A DNA stretch of 64,000 bases from Paenibacillus sp. MAEPY2 (GCF_000499205.1 NZ_AWUK01000020.1:1-64000); one strand, 5' to 3'. Shown: positions 1 to 8,816, counted from the first letter of the stretch. Notes: generated from the sequence alone by a model not told the origin. Program-made: numbers and translations.

Positions 1-160
1 GAGATTAAAAATCTCATTGTTTTTGCTTCGAAATCATACCGTTCGAAAACGTGTACCGATTTCTCAGCGTCGATCTTGCAAGCAAGATCGTTACTCACTC
101 GTTGTTCAGTTTTCAAAGATCAAACTTGTTTCCGTTGCTGTCGTTGTTCTCTTCAGCAAC
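1..160 (-). ncRNA. rRNA operon leader (5' part of pre-16S transcript)
   Basis: Read on the minus strand, this stretch holds the hallmark TTTGAAAACTGAACAACGAG, found in leader and spacer regions of Bacillus and Paenibacillus rRNA operons. It is followed by a hairpin at 71-90 (CGATCTTGC/GCAAGATCG) and, at 1-15, the small stem GAGAT/ATCTC that in these genomes precedes the 16S gene. The 16S gene itself is therefore expected just beyond the left edge, transcribed leftward. No mature rRNA sequence is present in the window. Confidence 0.72.
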
Positions 161-166
161 TCTTAT

Positions 167-195
167 ATATTATCACGTCCGAACCAACTTTGCAA
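167..195 (-). promoter_or_regulatory. rRNA operon promoter, proximal
   Basis: On the minus strand a TTGCAA -35 box (190-195) and a TAATAT -10 box (167-172) are separated by exactly 17 bases. They lie immediately upstream of the rRNA leader motif, so this is probably the promoter nearest the 16S gene. Confidence 0.55.
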
Positions 196-279
196 GCATC
201 TTTTTTTAAGTTTCTTTCGAAGCTTATTTTTCATTCGCTTGCCGCACCGTGTTTCTTGTGTTTTCTTGGCCGGATTAAT

Positions 280-308
280 AATATATCATGTTCTATTATT
301 AATTACAA
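280..308 (-). promoter_or_regulatory. rRNA operon promoter, distal
   Basis: On the minus strand TTGTAA (303-308) and TATATT (280-285) are separated by 17 bases, about 110 bp upstream of the proximal promoter. Tandem promoters are usual for Firmicute rRNA operons. Confidence 0.5.
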
Positions 309-310
309 CC

Positions 311-870
311 CATATTATAAATTATTTTATTTCACTACAATGACTATTGATTATAAATGTACTCCAGTGATTGATACGCTAAAGGAATTTCGAGATACTC
401 TCTAGACTTCTGACTTCTAAGGAACAGCCTATATTGAATGTAATCCCAACGCCTAAGCTCTAAGGATAGTTTAACTCTGAGGGACGTAAATGCTTTTCTT
501 CATTAATGTAACTACTTATTAAGTTAGCTTCATCTATATACTGCTGTCTTTCATTATAGCAACAGAATAATGTTCAGTGATTTTGCTGATTCACCAAAAT
601 CTCGCCTCGAGTCATTTTTGCGTAATAATGTATTTCATATATGCGCATATCTTTATTTCAATATAAATCCCTCTTCCCTCTATGTATATACATGTTAGGC
701 AACAATTCACTCATCAAAACGAACTCCCCTTATAACTCTTGGCAATCCATTTACTCAATCTTTAAGGAAATGGCCGTAAAGAATTTGCGCATTTTTCATT
801 TATGAACACAATAGTGAAATAAACGAGAAACATTCTGAAAAACCTTGGTTCTAAAGCATCATTTTCATTC
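311..870. other. AT-rich intergenic region without recognised gene
   Basis: About 560 bases between the rRNA promoters and the chemotaxis receptor. I see no ORF with a ribosome-binding site and no RNA gene that I recognise. It may contain further upstream activating sequence for the rRNA operon. Confidence 0.4.
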
Positions 871-877
871 CAAACGC

Positions 878-905
878 TAACATTAAACTAAATCTATTAC
901 GATAT
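878..905 (+). promoter_or_regulatory. Possible SigD-type promoter of the chemotaxis receptor
   Basis: TAAC (878-881) and TACGATAT (898-905) are separated by 16 bases. This resembles the SigD consensus TAAA-N15-GCCGATAT used for motility and chemotaxis genes in Bacillus, with mismatches in both boxes. It lies about 75 bases upstream of the start codon. Confidence 0.35.
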
Positions 906-981
906 ATCACATGGATACAAAGCACCATACGCAAAGCGAATACGCATCCAGAATGGTCTCAATTAGAAAAAGGAGTGAAAG

Positions 982-2748
982 ATGTTGTTAGATAAGATAC
1001 GGTGGAGTACCCTTCCTTTCTTTGCTAAAAGTCTCGTTATTTCGTTCGGTAGCATTATGTTGATTGGCGTCATCCTGATAACTGCGGGATATCAACTGCA
1101 AAAGGATATTTTGAGTCAACAACTGTACGATCAGGCTGAAGTTACGACACAGAAATGGTTTGATGACCTGGATACAGACCAAGTACTTGAAGCGGTAAAC
1201 GAGAAAAGTTATTCTGGACCTGTTCAGAAACAATTAAGAGAATATCTGGATTCCATCCACGAGTTATATCCCAATATTGCACAAGCCTATATCTTCGGTA
1301 CTGAACTGAAGGAAGGAAATCAGACGTCCATCATCGCGATTCCTACCAACCTGCTCGGGCCTTTTGAAGAAAGCAATATGGCAGCAGGTTCAATGTATCC
1401 ATTACCACAGAAGAATGTTATAGCTCTTGAAGGTATGAAAAAAAATGAGAAGCCTGCATTAAGCAGCTTTTATACGGACGAATACGGTACTTGGACTACA
1501 ATTATGTACCCTATTAAAAATGCCGAAGGAAAAATGTACGCCGCACTTTACTTCGACGTTGATGCAAATGCTGTTCCAAAAGGACTTCATAAACTGATTA
1601 CATACAGCAGTATTTTCCTTATCGTTTTCCTGATTCTGTTTATGGTACTACAATATATTCTGTTAAAGAAAACACTCAAGCCAATCCGTGACCTCATGGA
1701 GGGTATTGAGGCTGCGAGCTCTGGTAATCTGGATGTAACCATCCAAACCGGACGAGATGATCTAGGAATTATTAATCAAAAATTCAATACGATGATTCAG
1801 CGATTCAATGACACGATGTTCAAAGTCCAAACGACATCCCATCACCTCTCTGATTCATCCAAGAAATTATTAGACATTTCCGAAAAAAATAATGATAACA
1901 TCCAGATGATCAGCAGTAATATCCGGGATATCTCACTGGGCCTTCGTTCTCAGGATCAAGCCAGCGTGGAAAGTGCCCGAGCGATGACAGAGATGTCTGC
2001 CGTTGTGCAGACGATTGCCAGCAGTTCTGCAGATGTAGCGGATGAGGCATTAAGCATGGAACAACGTTCTAGTTCAGGCCATGAGATTATGCAACAAGTT
2101 ATTGAGCAGATGAGACTGATCTCCGGTGCGGTGAAACATACGTCGGAATCTATACAATCTTTGGAAAGCCGCTCCAACGAAATTAGCAGCATCGTAAATA
2201 TGATTACACAGATTGCGGAACAGACTAATTTGCTCGCCCTGAATGCTTCCATTGAGGCAGCTCGTGTTGGCGAGGAAGGAAAAGGTTTCGCGGTTGTCGC
2301 AGGGGAAGTACGCAAACTCGCTGAACAGTCCCAGGACTCAGCCAAACAGATCCGTACCTTGATTGACGGAATTCAGCGCGATATCCTCCAATCCGCCGAA
2401 GCTATGCAACTTGGCTCCCAAGAAGTGGAGAAGGGGTCTCATGTCACCCTGGAGACGGGCCAATTCTTTGAGGATATTCTGACAGCTACGAACAAAGTCG
2501 CCAACCAAATTCAGGATATCTCCAGCTCTACCGAAGAAATATCCGCCAGCACACAGGAAATGTCGGCTACTGCGGATGAATTGTCTTCGAGCGTAAGCAA
2601 AGCAGCACATAGCAGCAAACAGATTGAGCAATCTATTGCGGAACAGGAAGCATCCATGGCTTCCATTGTATCGGCCTCGGATGAACTTTCCGCTGTATCA
2701 GCCCAATTGCAGGAACTGATTTCATTCTTCAAAGTAAAAGCCGGCTAG
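982..2748 (+). CDS. Methyl-accepting chemotaxis protein
   Basis: A 588-residue transmembrane chemoreceptor. Two membrane helices (about residues 15-38 and 197-222) flank an extracellular sensor domain. A HAMP linker (about 222-275) and a long coiled-coil signalling domain follow. The hairpin tip of the signalling domain is clear around residues 412-455, with [17 protein letters not shown] and [16 protein letters not shown]. It should signal to CheA/CheW at the membrane; the ligand cannot be told from sequence. The start is supported by AAAGGAGTGAAAG just upstream. The gene stands alone, with a SigD-like promoter in front and a strong terminator behind. Confidence 0.95.
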   Translation: MLLDKIRWSTLPFFAKSLVISFGSIMLIGVILITAGYQLQKDILSQQLYDQAEVTTQKWFDDLDTDQVLEAVNEKSYSGPVQKQLREYLDSIHELYPNIAQAYIFGTELKEGNQTSIIAIPTNLLGPFEESNMAAGSMYPLPQKNVIALEGMKKNEKPALSSFYTDEYGTWTTIMYPIKNAEGKMYAALYFDVDANAVPKGLHKLITYSSIFLIVFLILFMVLQYILLKKTLKPIRDLMEGIEAASSGNLDVTIQTGRDDLGIINQKFNTMIQRFNDTMFKVQTTSHHLSDSSKKLLDISEKNNDNIQMISSNIRDISLGLRSQDQASVESARAMTEMSAVVQTIASSSADVADEALSMEQRSSSGHEIMQQVIEQMRLISGAVKHTSESIQSLESRSNEISSIVNMITQIAEQTNLLALNASIEAARVGEEGKGFAVVAGEVRKLAEQSQDSAKQIRTLIDGIQRDILQSAEAMQLGSQEVEKGSHVTLETGQFFEDILTATNKVANQIQDISSSTEEISASTQEMSATADELSSSVSKAAHSSKQIEQSIAEQEASMASIVSASDELSAVSAQLQELISFFKVKAG

Positions 2749-2794
2749 TCTTGTGTAGAGTGTAGCAAGCTCAATTAGGTCATTCATATCAAAG

Positions 2795-2836
2795 AACCAA
2801 GATGTTAGGGTAGTTCCTTGCCTCTTGGTTTTTTTT
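2795..2836 (+). terminator. Terminator of the chemotaxis receptor gene
   Basis: AACCAAGA (2795-2802) pairs with TCTTGGTT (2823-2830) and is followed by a run of T residues, typical of a Rho-independent terminator. Confidence 0.8.
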
Positions 2837-2929
2837 ATTTACTGCTCGGGGATGATTTAACCACACGTGCCGAAAACTCCGCCTCTCTAACCTTATTTCC
2901 TCAGCCTTTCTTCAATATATAAAGATGAA

Positions 2930-2970
2930 ATAAAAAAAGAGACCGTCCCTATATATAGGTCAGATCTCTG
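2930..2970 (-). terminator. Terminator of the small basic protein gene
   Basis: On the minus strand an AGAGA...GACC / GGTCTCT stem with a small bulge is followed by seven T residues, just downstream of the small basic protein stop codon. Confidence 0.6.
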
Positions 2971-3004
2971 CTCCATGAACTCCTCTGGTATCGTCAAGCC
3001 CCAC

Positions 3005-3172
3005 TTACTGTGGCTTGTCAGTGGAAGCTTCGGTATCGTCCTTCTTCTTCGTGCCTTTACTCTTATAAGGCTTCGGGGCACTTTTCGCCCGGTTGGCGGC
3101 GGCTTGCCAACGGTTCCAGCCTTTTTTGCCAGTACCACGGCCGGTGCCACCTTTTCCTTTTGCTTTGCTCAT
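3005..3172 (-). CDS. Small lysine/glycine-rich basic protein
   Basis: A predicted 55-residue protein, MSKAKGKGGTGRGTGKKGWN followed by a lysine-rich stretch and an acidic Asp/Glu tail. I chose the inner ATG because GGAGTGATAAC sits directly in front of it; a longer reading frame upstream lacks a ribosome-binding site. No membrane segment or catalytic motif is visible. The basic, probably disordered composition would suit nucleic-acid binding, but that is inference. It has its own terminator and no obvious operon partner. Confidence 0.6.
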   Translation of the reverse strand: MSKAKGKGGTGRGTGKKGWNRWQAAANRAKSAPKPYKSKGTKKKDDTEASTDKPQ

Positions 3173-3314
3173 GTTATCACTCCAATAATCCTGTATATGC
3201 TTAAAAATGACCGTCCTCGGTAACTTGTTATGCAACCCAGCCCATCTTCTTCACTTCCAGCATTTCTTATTATAACAAAATTGATGTCTTTACGTTCATT
3301 TACATAAATCATGA

Positions 3315-4535
3315 TTACATTTCAGCCTTCGCACTGCCTGTGGATTTAACACCTCTTAATACCCGCAGAGATAACAGGAAACAGATCGCCAGAACGGCGG
3401 CTGCCGAGACGTAAGGATAGTTAATATTCACATCAAATAGTGCTCCCGCTACAATTGGACCTGCGATATTGCCCAAACTTGTATAGGCTGAGTTCAACCC
3501 AGCTACAAAGCCCTGCTGTTCTTCCGCCAGTTTGGACATCTGCGTGCTGATTGCCGGACGCAAAATATCCATGCCCAGGAAGACGATGAATGTAACGACC
3601 AAAATCATCCAGTATGTGTTTACAAACAGGGTTAACAATACAAATACCGCCACAAAGAGCAAGCAGACCGAAATGACTTTTTTCTCACCAAATCGGTTTA
3701 ACAGCCAGCCAATCAATGAGACCTGTACCACGGCTCCCGCAATGGAACCAAACGTTATAATGAAGGCAATATCCTTGGTGGTAAAGCCAAATTTGTGATC
3801 CACAAATAGAGAAAAGACCGTCTCATAGTTAGCCAAGCCAAACGCCATAACAAATACGATGACCAAACTGAAAAAGTAGGGCTCACGGTACGAACGAAGC
3901 AGCTGGGAAACCATGCCCGGCCCTTTGACCTTCGCTGCACCCGCGACAGGTTTGGTCTGTTCTCCAGTAATTCTGGTTGATTCCGGCAAAATAATCAGCG
4001 TAATGATGGATGCCAGCAAACCCGCAATACCTGCAGCATAGAAAGGAATCCGAATACCAAAGTCCGCGATATATCCGCCGATTCCCGGACCGATGATAAA
4101 TCCTGTAGTAATTGCGGCATTTATTAATCCCATACCTCTACCGCGTTCTTCCTCTGTTGTAATATCTGCAGTGTACGCCATAACCGCCGGGAAGATCATC
4201 GCTGCGCCAATCCCGCCAAGCATCCGTGCCGCGAAGAGCAGCGATGGTGCATTCACAGCACCAAACATAAACTCGGATACAGCAAAGATTAACATGCCGC
4301 CAACGATTATTTTTTTACGTCCCAAGATGTCTGACCAACGGCCCGCAATGGGAGAAAACAGAAACTGGGTGAATGAGAATGCCGCTACCAGCAAACCAAC
4401 CGTGAATCCAGTGATATGCAGTAGATCCATGTAAGCAGGCATAATAGGCACAACAAGGCCTATACCTGTAAAAACGAGAAAAATATTAAACATTAACAGC
4501 AGCAATGCGCCCCTGTTCCGTGTAAGTAATGCCAT
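3315..4535 (-). CDS. MFS transporter, multidrug efflux type
   Basis: A 406-residue protein with twelve predicted membrane helices, of the drug:proton antiporter group (Bmr/NorA-like). The loop motif GRWSDILGRKK between helices 2 and 3 is the MFS motif A, and a proline/glycine-rich GLINAAITTGFIIGPGIGG segment resembles motif C of exporters. The start was placed at the inner methionine because GGAGG precedes it by six bases. It follows a TetR regulator gene by about 30 bp on the same strand, so the two probably form one transcript. Substrates are unknown. Confidence 0.9.
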   Translation of the reverse strand: MALLTRNRGALLLLMFNIFLVFTGIGLVVPIMPAYMDLLHITGFTVGLLVAAFSFTQFLFSPIAGRWSDILGRKKIIVGGMLIFAVSEFMFGAVNAPSLLFAARMLGGIGAAMIFPAVMAYTADITTEEERGRGMGLINAAITTGFIIGPGIGGYIADFGIRIPFYAAGIAGLLASIITLIILPESTRITGEQTKPVAGAAKVKGPGMVSQLLRSYREPYFFSLVIVFVMAFGLANYETVFSLFVDHKFGFTTKDIAFIITFGSIAGAVVQVSLIGWLLNRFGEKKVISVCLLFVAVFVLLTLFVNTYWMILVVTFIVFLGMDILRPAISTQMSKLAEEQQGFVAGLNSAYTSLGNIAGPIVAGALFDVNINYPYVSAAAVLAICFLLSLRVLRGVKSTGSAKAEM

Positions 4536-4568
4536 GATTCCATCCTCCGTAGTTGTCAAAATGTTACC

Positions 4569-5174
4569 TTAATCTTTATCTTTTGCAATTCCATACAAGT
4601 ATACGCTAGCAGCCTTGCGGTATAAGGCAAGAGCCTGTTCTGGCTCCATGCCGCGCGACAGCTGACTGAGACCAATAATGGTGCTTTCAAGAATGAGCGC
4701 TAGATGGTCTGCGTTGTCTGCTTTAAACTCCCCGCTCTCAATTCCCTGTTCCACCAATTGTTTGTTAAATTGAATATGCCGCTCAAACATCAAAGCTATT
4801 CGTTCTTCAATATCATTTTCTTTCTTCTCACCAGTGAAAAACTCATCTGCCGCCTTCGTCAGTGGGTGATTCATGTCATCAAGGATTAATTGTTCCGCCA
4901 AGCCGTATATCTTCTCCGTAGAAGTATGATACAGATGATCCTTGGCTGCCCAATTCTCCTCCCACTCCCGATCCCATTCATCAATCAGGTAGAGAAACAG
5001 ACCTTCCTTGCTTTTGAAGTGGTAATATATATTGCCTTTACTGCTGCCCGTCGCAGCCACAATATCTTCTATGGACGTTGCTTTATAGCCTTTTTGCACA
5101 AAAAGGGCTCTTGAGGCATCCGCAAGTTTCTTCTTGGTCTGCTCGGTTTGTAGTTGCTTTTTATTCATACTCAT
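4569..5174 (-). CDS. TetR/AcrR family transcriptional regulator
   Basis: A 201-residue repressor. The N-terminal helix-turn-helix (residues about 12-58) shows the family pattern, with FVQKGYKATSIEDIVAATG followed by KGNIYYHFKSKEGLF. The C-terminal ligand-binding part is divergent, so the inducer is not predictable. It lies upstream of the MFS exporter gene on the same strand and probably represses its own operon through the inverted repeat in its promoter. Confidence 0.92.
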   Translation of the reverse strand: MSMNKKQLQTEQTKKKLADASRALFVQKGYKATSIEDIVAATGSSKGNIYYHFKSKEGLFLYLIDEWDREWEENWAAKDHLYHTSTEKIYGLAEQLILDDMNHPLTKAADEFFTGEKKENDIEERIALMFERHIQFNKQLVEQGIESGEFKADNADHLALILESTIIGLSQLSRGMEPEQALALYRKAASVYLYGIAKDKD

Positions 5175-5195
5175 TCATTTCACTCCACCTCTTGC

Positions 5196-5217
5196 ATACT
5201 GAACGTTCGTTCTGTAT
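5196..5217 (-). promoter_or_regulatory. Candidate TetR operator
   Basis: A 22-bp inverted repeat, ATACWGAACG-AA-CGTTCWGTAT on the minus strand, with a single mismatch between the arms. It lies 20-45 bases upstream of the TetR start codon, where bound repressor would block transcription of the regulator and MFS genes. Confidence 0.6.
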
Positions 5218-5246
5218 TTTAACAGATGAATCGAACATAAGCAATC

Positions 5247-5279
5247 AAAAAGGAGAGTCGACTTGTCGCCCATTCTCCC
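5247..5279 (-). terminator. Terminator of the HtrA-like gene
   Basis: On the minus strand GGAGA and TCTCC form a short stem followed by TTTTT, ten bases after the protease stop codon. The stem is short, so strength is uncertain. Confidence 0.45.
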
Positions 5280-5288
5280 TCCACAACT

Positions 5289-6437
5289 TTATTTTACTTT
5301 TTCCCCTTGGCCATGAAGTATTTTCAGTTGTCCATTCTCATACCCTACCTGATACGTAACTTTGTATTTCGTTGTTACATACTCGCCATCTCTACGCTCA
5401 TCTGCTGTAATGACCGCCGTCACTTCCATCTCTTTATTTCCGTTTGTTGTAGAGGAAATTTCACCGATAGTTACATAGCTCGTATTGATATACCCTTCGC
5501 GAAACTTCGCATACGTCGTCCCGCTCTGCCATTCGCTGCCAAGCAATGCATAGGCGGTGACATAATCGCTCAAATTCAGGCTCGTATAAAAGTCCGTCAC
5601 CAGTGCCTCTGCTTCCAATGCTGCTGAGCTTGATCCCGAATGCGTATCCCCTGCCGTCTTAACCGCTGCTGTGCCGGAAGGATTTTTGGACCAGTTCTGC
5701 ACCTGCTTGAGCACACTGGTCATAGGGATGCTGAATCCAATTCCACCCTCCTGCTCCACCACAGCTGAATTGATGCCGAGTACTTCGCCAGTCTCCGCAC
5801 TAATCAGTGGTCCACCACTGTTCCCATGGGTTATAGGAGCTGATATCTGATAAAGATTGCTATAAATATAAGGTGCTATTTCAAAGCTACGGCCTACACC
5901 ACTAATAATCCCTGTAGTTACGGTATTCTCTAACCCGAGTGGACTGCCCAGCGCCAGAATTTCGTCTCCGGTCTCAGCTTTGGATTTGGCAATGTCTAGC
6001 GGTTTGATCTTTTTCATATCCGGTACCCTGACAACTGCTACATCCGTCTCTTCCCCTATCCCGATTACCGTTCCCTTATATTCCTCATGACTCAGGGTGC
6101 GGACGATCACTTCTTTTGAGCCTTCCACCACATGCGCATTCGTGACGATATCCCCCTGATCATTATAGAGAAAACCGGAACCCAATCCACTGCTGCTCTC
6201 AATCGTGACCACTTTCTTCTGGCTCTCTTCAATAATCTGTTTGCGCGTCTTCTTCTCAGGTTGCTTGGAAGCAGTCGTCGTTGCCGCGTTTTCCGTTTCC
6301 TTCGCAGCGACAACGGCCAGTCTGGGCCCATCCTGCAGCTGATCTACTGAATGCTGATGTATCCAGAACACGCCTCCTGCCCCAGCACCAATAATGATGG
6401 CACTGGATATGATCGTACTCCATGTTCGTTTGGCCAT
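5289..6437 (-). CDS. Membrane-anchored trypsin-like (HtrA-type) serine protease with NTF2-like tail
   Basis: A 382-residue protein. One N-terminal membrane helix (residues about 7-26) is followed by a low-complexity linker and an S1C trypsin-like domain. The triad is visible as His102 (NAHVVEG), Asp132 (TDVAVVRV) and Ser207 (HGNSGGPL). There is no PDZ domain. Instead residues about 275-382 look like an NTF2-like/DUF4878-type domain, which differs from classic HtrA/DegP. It is probably a cell-surface quality-control or regulatory protease. It sits 14 bp behind the zinc-ribbon membrane protein gene on the same strand, so the two are likely co-expressed. Confidence 0.88.
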   Translation of the reverse strand: MAKRTWSTIISSAIIIGAGAGGVFWIHQHSVDQLQDGPRLAVVAAKETENAATTTASKQPEKKTRKQIIEESQKKVVTIESSSGLGSGFLYNDQGDIVTNAHVVEGSKEVIVRTLSHEEYKGTVIGIGEETDVAVVRVPDMKKIKPLDIAKSKAETGDEILALGSPLGLENTVTTGIISGVGRSFEIAPYIYSNLYQISAPITHGNSGGPLISAETGEVLGINSAVVEQEGGIGFSIPMTSVLKQVQNWSKNPSGTAAVKTAGDTHSGSSSAALEAEALVTDFYTSLNLSDYVTAYALLGSEWQSGTTYAKFREGYINTSYVTIGEISSTTNGNKEMEVTAVITADERRDGEYVTTKYKVTYQVGYENGQLKILHGQGEKVK

Positions 6438-6451
6438 TCCAACCTGTCCTC

Positions 6452-7690
6452 CTATTCAAGATACCACGTTGCATTCACAACAGAGACTTCCGCTTCCTGA
6501 TACACACCATAATAATAAGTTTCAAAGAAACCTTCTTCTCCCACATCCAACCAGCTTGGATACACATCCACATAAGTCTGGCCCAGATAGCTACCGTCTG
6601 TACCATAAATGTCGACCATGATAGTGACGGAGGAGATCGGCCGGGTCGCATTGTTTACCATTGAACCGCTAATATAAAGGTCACCGTACATATCGAGCGC
6701 TGCGTCAACGCTCACTAAGCTTACTGCTGCTGTTCGATTCTTCAGATCTTCTTCCGCAGCCTGCTGCTCCGCCAGTTGGATCCGTTCCGCTTCCGCTTTT
6801 TCAAACGCCTTTTTTTCACTGAGCACCCTCTCACGATACGCAGTGAGTTTTTCATTTTCCGGCGCATAGGACAACCCTTGATCCACAGTTTGTAAAGCAG
6901 CTGTGAAATCCTTTTTCTTCACTTGCTGTTCAGCCTGCTTATAACTAATGCCTGCGAGCTTATCGACGATTTGCTTCTCTACTGCCTCTGCTTCCTTGCC
7001 CTTCAAATTCGATACGGTATCCAGTTTCTCGGCAAGTGCCTCTACCGTCGTCAAACTATCGATTTCCTTCTTTACCTTCAGTACGGCCAGTGTGACCTTT
7101 CTGTTGTTTAATGTCGCACGCACTTTGGAAAATACTGGTTCGTCCCGCTCGTTCAGCACTTTGTTTACAGCCTGTATGGTCTTGTCTCCTGCGGAGAGTT
7201 TCCCTGTCTTCAGACTTGTGGACGCCTCATTTAACTGATTCATCAGATTGAACGCCTTCGCCGTAATTTGGCGATCCAGTACAAGTGCATTATAGTTCGG
7301 CCGTTTCGCTAAAGCGGTGTCCAGCAACTGAAGTGCTTCTTTGTACTTACCTTCCAGGGCTGCTTGTTCCGCCTGTTGATGCAGCGATTTCACCTCTGAA
7401 TTAATGCCCATCTCCTGCTTGTAATAGTACGTCAACAAGGCCCCCATCACCGCTGCCAGAAGCAGTGGAATAACCCAGCTAAATGCGCGACCTTGGTTGC
7501 TCTGCTTCGGTGCAGACTGATGCTGCCTGGATAATTGATTGACTGCTTTTCCCGCTCCACTCTCCAAACCAACCGCTGTTTCTGCCCAAATCTGTTCTTC
7601 TGTAGAGCCTGAGTCTTTTAATTTCGTTTTACACTTTCTACATGTGCTGTCCCCTGGACTGCTTTTGGTCCCACATACGTGACAATACAC
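6452..7690 (-). CDS. Zinc-ribbon membrane protein with coiled-coil/TPR-like region and FxLYD-like end
   Basis: A 412-residue protein starting with GTG, preceded by GGAGG at seven bases. Residues 3-20 form a zinc ribbon (CHVC...CRKC). A membrane helix lies around 73-90. Residues about 100-310 are a helical, repeat-like region (NYNALVLDRQ, KKDFTAALQTVDQGL). The last 90 residues resemble FxLYD-type beta domains, with SSVTIMVDIYGTDGSYLGQT. The ribbon should be cytoplasmic and the rest extracellular. It overlaps no gene but is closely followed by the HtrA-like protease, which suggests a joint envelope role. The exact function is not known to me. Confidence 0.72.
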   Translation of the reverse strand: MYCHVCGTKSSPGDSTCRKCKTKLKDSGSTEEQIWAETAVGLESGAGKAVNQLSRQHQSAPKQSNQGRAFSWVIPLLLAAVMGALLTYYYKQEMGINSEVKSLHQQAEQAALEGKYKEALQLLDTALAKRPNYNALVLDRQITAKAFNLMNQLNEASTSLKTGKLSAGDKTIQAVNKVLNERDEPVFSKVRATLNNRKVTLAVLKVKKEIDSLTTVEALAEKLDTVSNLKGKEAEAVEKQIVDKLAGISYKQAEQQVKKKDFTAALQTVDQGLSYAPENEKLTAYRERVLSEKKAFEKAEAERIQLAEQQAAEEDLKNRTAAVSLVSVDAALDMYGDLYISGSMVNNATRPISSVTIMVDIYGTDGSYLGQTYVDVYPSWLDVGEEGFFETYYYGVYQEAEVSVVNATWYLE

Positions 7691-7794
7691 CCTGATCCCT
7701 CCATCAAAAAGAACGTATGTATGTTATGCTATTTTTACATGAATCGACACTTATCATATAGCAAAAAGGTAAAATACACCATATATTTGTGGGG

Positions 7795-7800
7795 TATAAT
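7795..7800 (+). promoter_or_regulatory. -10 box upstream of the methyltransferase leader
   Basis: A perfect TATAAT lies 30 bases before the leader ORF. No good -35 box is present at 17 bp, so the promoter may be weak or activated. Confidence 0.4.
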
Positions 7801-7829
7801 GGAAGTATTCCAACTGTGAGGTGAAACGG

Positions 7830-7859
7830 ATGTTATTTCGAATTGTTCGAAGTAATTAG
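7830..7859 (+). CDS. Putative regulatory leader peptide (MLFRIVRSN)
   Basis: A nine-codon ORF preceded by the strong ribosome-binding site GAGGTGAAACGG. Its coding sequence contains the inverted repeat TTCGAATTGTTCGAA. It ends about 130 bases before the methyltransferase start, and the interval can fold into stems. This layout resembles antibiotic-responsive leader-peptide attenuators (erm and vmlR types). The peptide is too short to judge by coding statistics. Confidence 0.4.
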   Translation: MLFRIVRSN

Positions 7860-7860
7860 T

Positions 7861-7975
7861 CGTCGGGCTGGGTCAAAACGCGTACCAGCTATCAGGGGAT
7901 ACGTCTGCCCTTTTGAGCCTGTTCGACAATCGGAACGATTTCGCACTACATCTGCCTAGAATGAAGAACTCACAT
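7861..7975 (+). promoter_or_regulatory. Structured 5' leader, possible attenuator
   Basis: After the leader peptide the RNA can form GCTGG/CCAGC (7867-7889) and a terminator-like TCAGGGG...CCCTTTTGA hairpin (about 7891-7916). The second stem ends in only four U residues, so whether it terminates transcription is uncertain. No known riboswitch consensus was recognised. Confidence 0.35.
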
Positions 7976-7990
7976 TGGAGGAAACTTATA

Positions 7991-8746
7991 ATGAAGAAAA
8001 GAATGGATTATACTGCTTTTTACGAACGCATAGGCCAATTGAATGGCTGGAATTTTAGCTCTTTAAACGTGACTTCAGAGGGCATTGGATGGGACTTCTA
8101 TGAGGAAGTTGTTCGCCGCACTCATTCATCCGATCTGTTGCTTGATATTGGCACAGGTGGTGGAGAAGCTGTTCTTTCCATCTCGAACGCCGCACTGTTA
8201 TTGGTTGGAATCGACCTTTCCCATGGAATGATTGAGACTGCCCAGCGTAATCTCAAGGCATCTGGTACCCGGTCGAATGTCCGTTTTGTGCATATGAATG
8301 CAGAGCAACTGACATTTCCAGATCAATTCTTTAATGTGATATCCTCCAGACACTGCGACTTCTGCGCTACAGAAGTATACAGAGTATTGGGAGATGGGGG
8401 TACATTCCTTACTCAGCAAGTCAGTGAAAATGATAAATGTAACATCTCAGAGGCCTTTGGCCGTGGACAGTCACTGGGCGTTCAGCCAGGCACATTGATG
8501 GAACGATACAAACGTGAACTTCAGGAAGCAGGTTTTCAAGATATTCAGGTTAGGGAATATAATGCAACAGAGTATTACGCCACACCTGATGATCTGCTAT
8601 TCCTTCTGACCCATGCACCGATCATTCCCGGTTTTGGTGAGAGGGAATCCGACTTTGAGTGTTTCCAACAGTTCGTCGAGCAAAATCGCTGCGATAAAGG
8701 GATTCGAACGAACTCGACACGTTTTATGTTGACTGCCCGGAAATAA
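7991..8746 (+). CDS. Class I SAM-dependent methyltransferase
   Basis: A 251-residue enzyme with the Rossmann-type SAM-binding motif I LLDIGTGGGEAV (about residues 50-61), an acidic motif II loop (GIDLSHGM) and NAEQLTFPDQFFNVI as motifs III/IV. The start ATG is preceded by GGAGG at nine bases; an upstream in-frame ATG has no such site. The substrate is not evident. The long leader with a small ORF suggests translation- or antibiotic-linked control, but an RNA target is not shown by the protein itself. It ends at a shared bidirectional terminator facing the PBP gene. Confidence 0.85.
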   Translation: MKKRMDYTAFYERIGQLNGWNFSSLNVTSEGIGWDFYEEVVRRTHSSDLLLDIGTGGGEAVLSISNAALLLVGIDLSHGMIETAQRNLKASGTRSNVRFVHMNAEQLTFPDQFFNVISSRHCDFCATEVYRVLGDGGTFLTQQVSENDKCNISEAFGRGQSLGVQPGTLMERYKRELQEAGFQDIQVREYNATEYYATPDDLLFLLTHAPIIPGFGERESDFECFQQFVEQNRCDKGIRTNSTRFMLTARK

Positions 8747-8770
8747 AATCTATAACATAAAGGCAAAAAT

Positions 8771-8816
8771 AAGAGCCCATCCGCCATTTTGGTAACATGA
8801 ATGGTGTTGGGCTCTT
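8771..8816. terminator. Bidirectional terminator between methyltransferase and PBP genes
   Basis: AAGAGCCCA (8771-8779) pairs with TGGGCTCTT (8808-8816) in a longer imperfect stem. A-rich and T-containing flanks on both sides suit two convergent genes. Confidence 0.7.

Noticed and set aside
17..405. Two overlapping open frames of about 108 codons at the left edge
   Set aside because: They cover the rRNA leader and promoters on the other strand, and their composition does not look coding.
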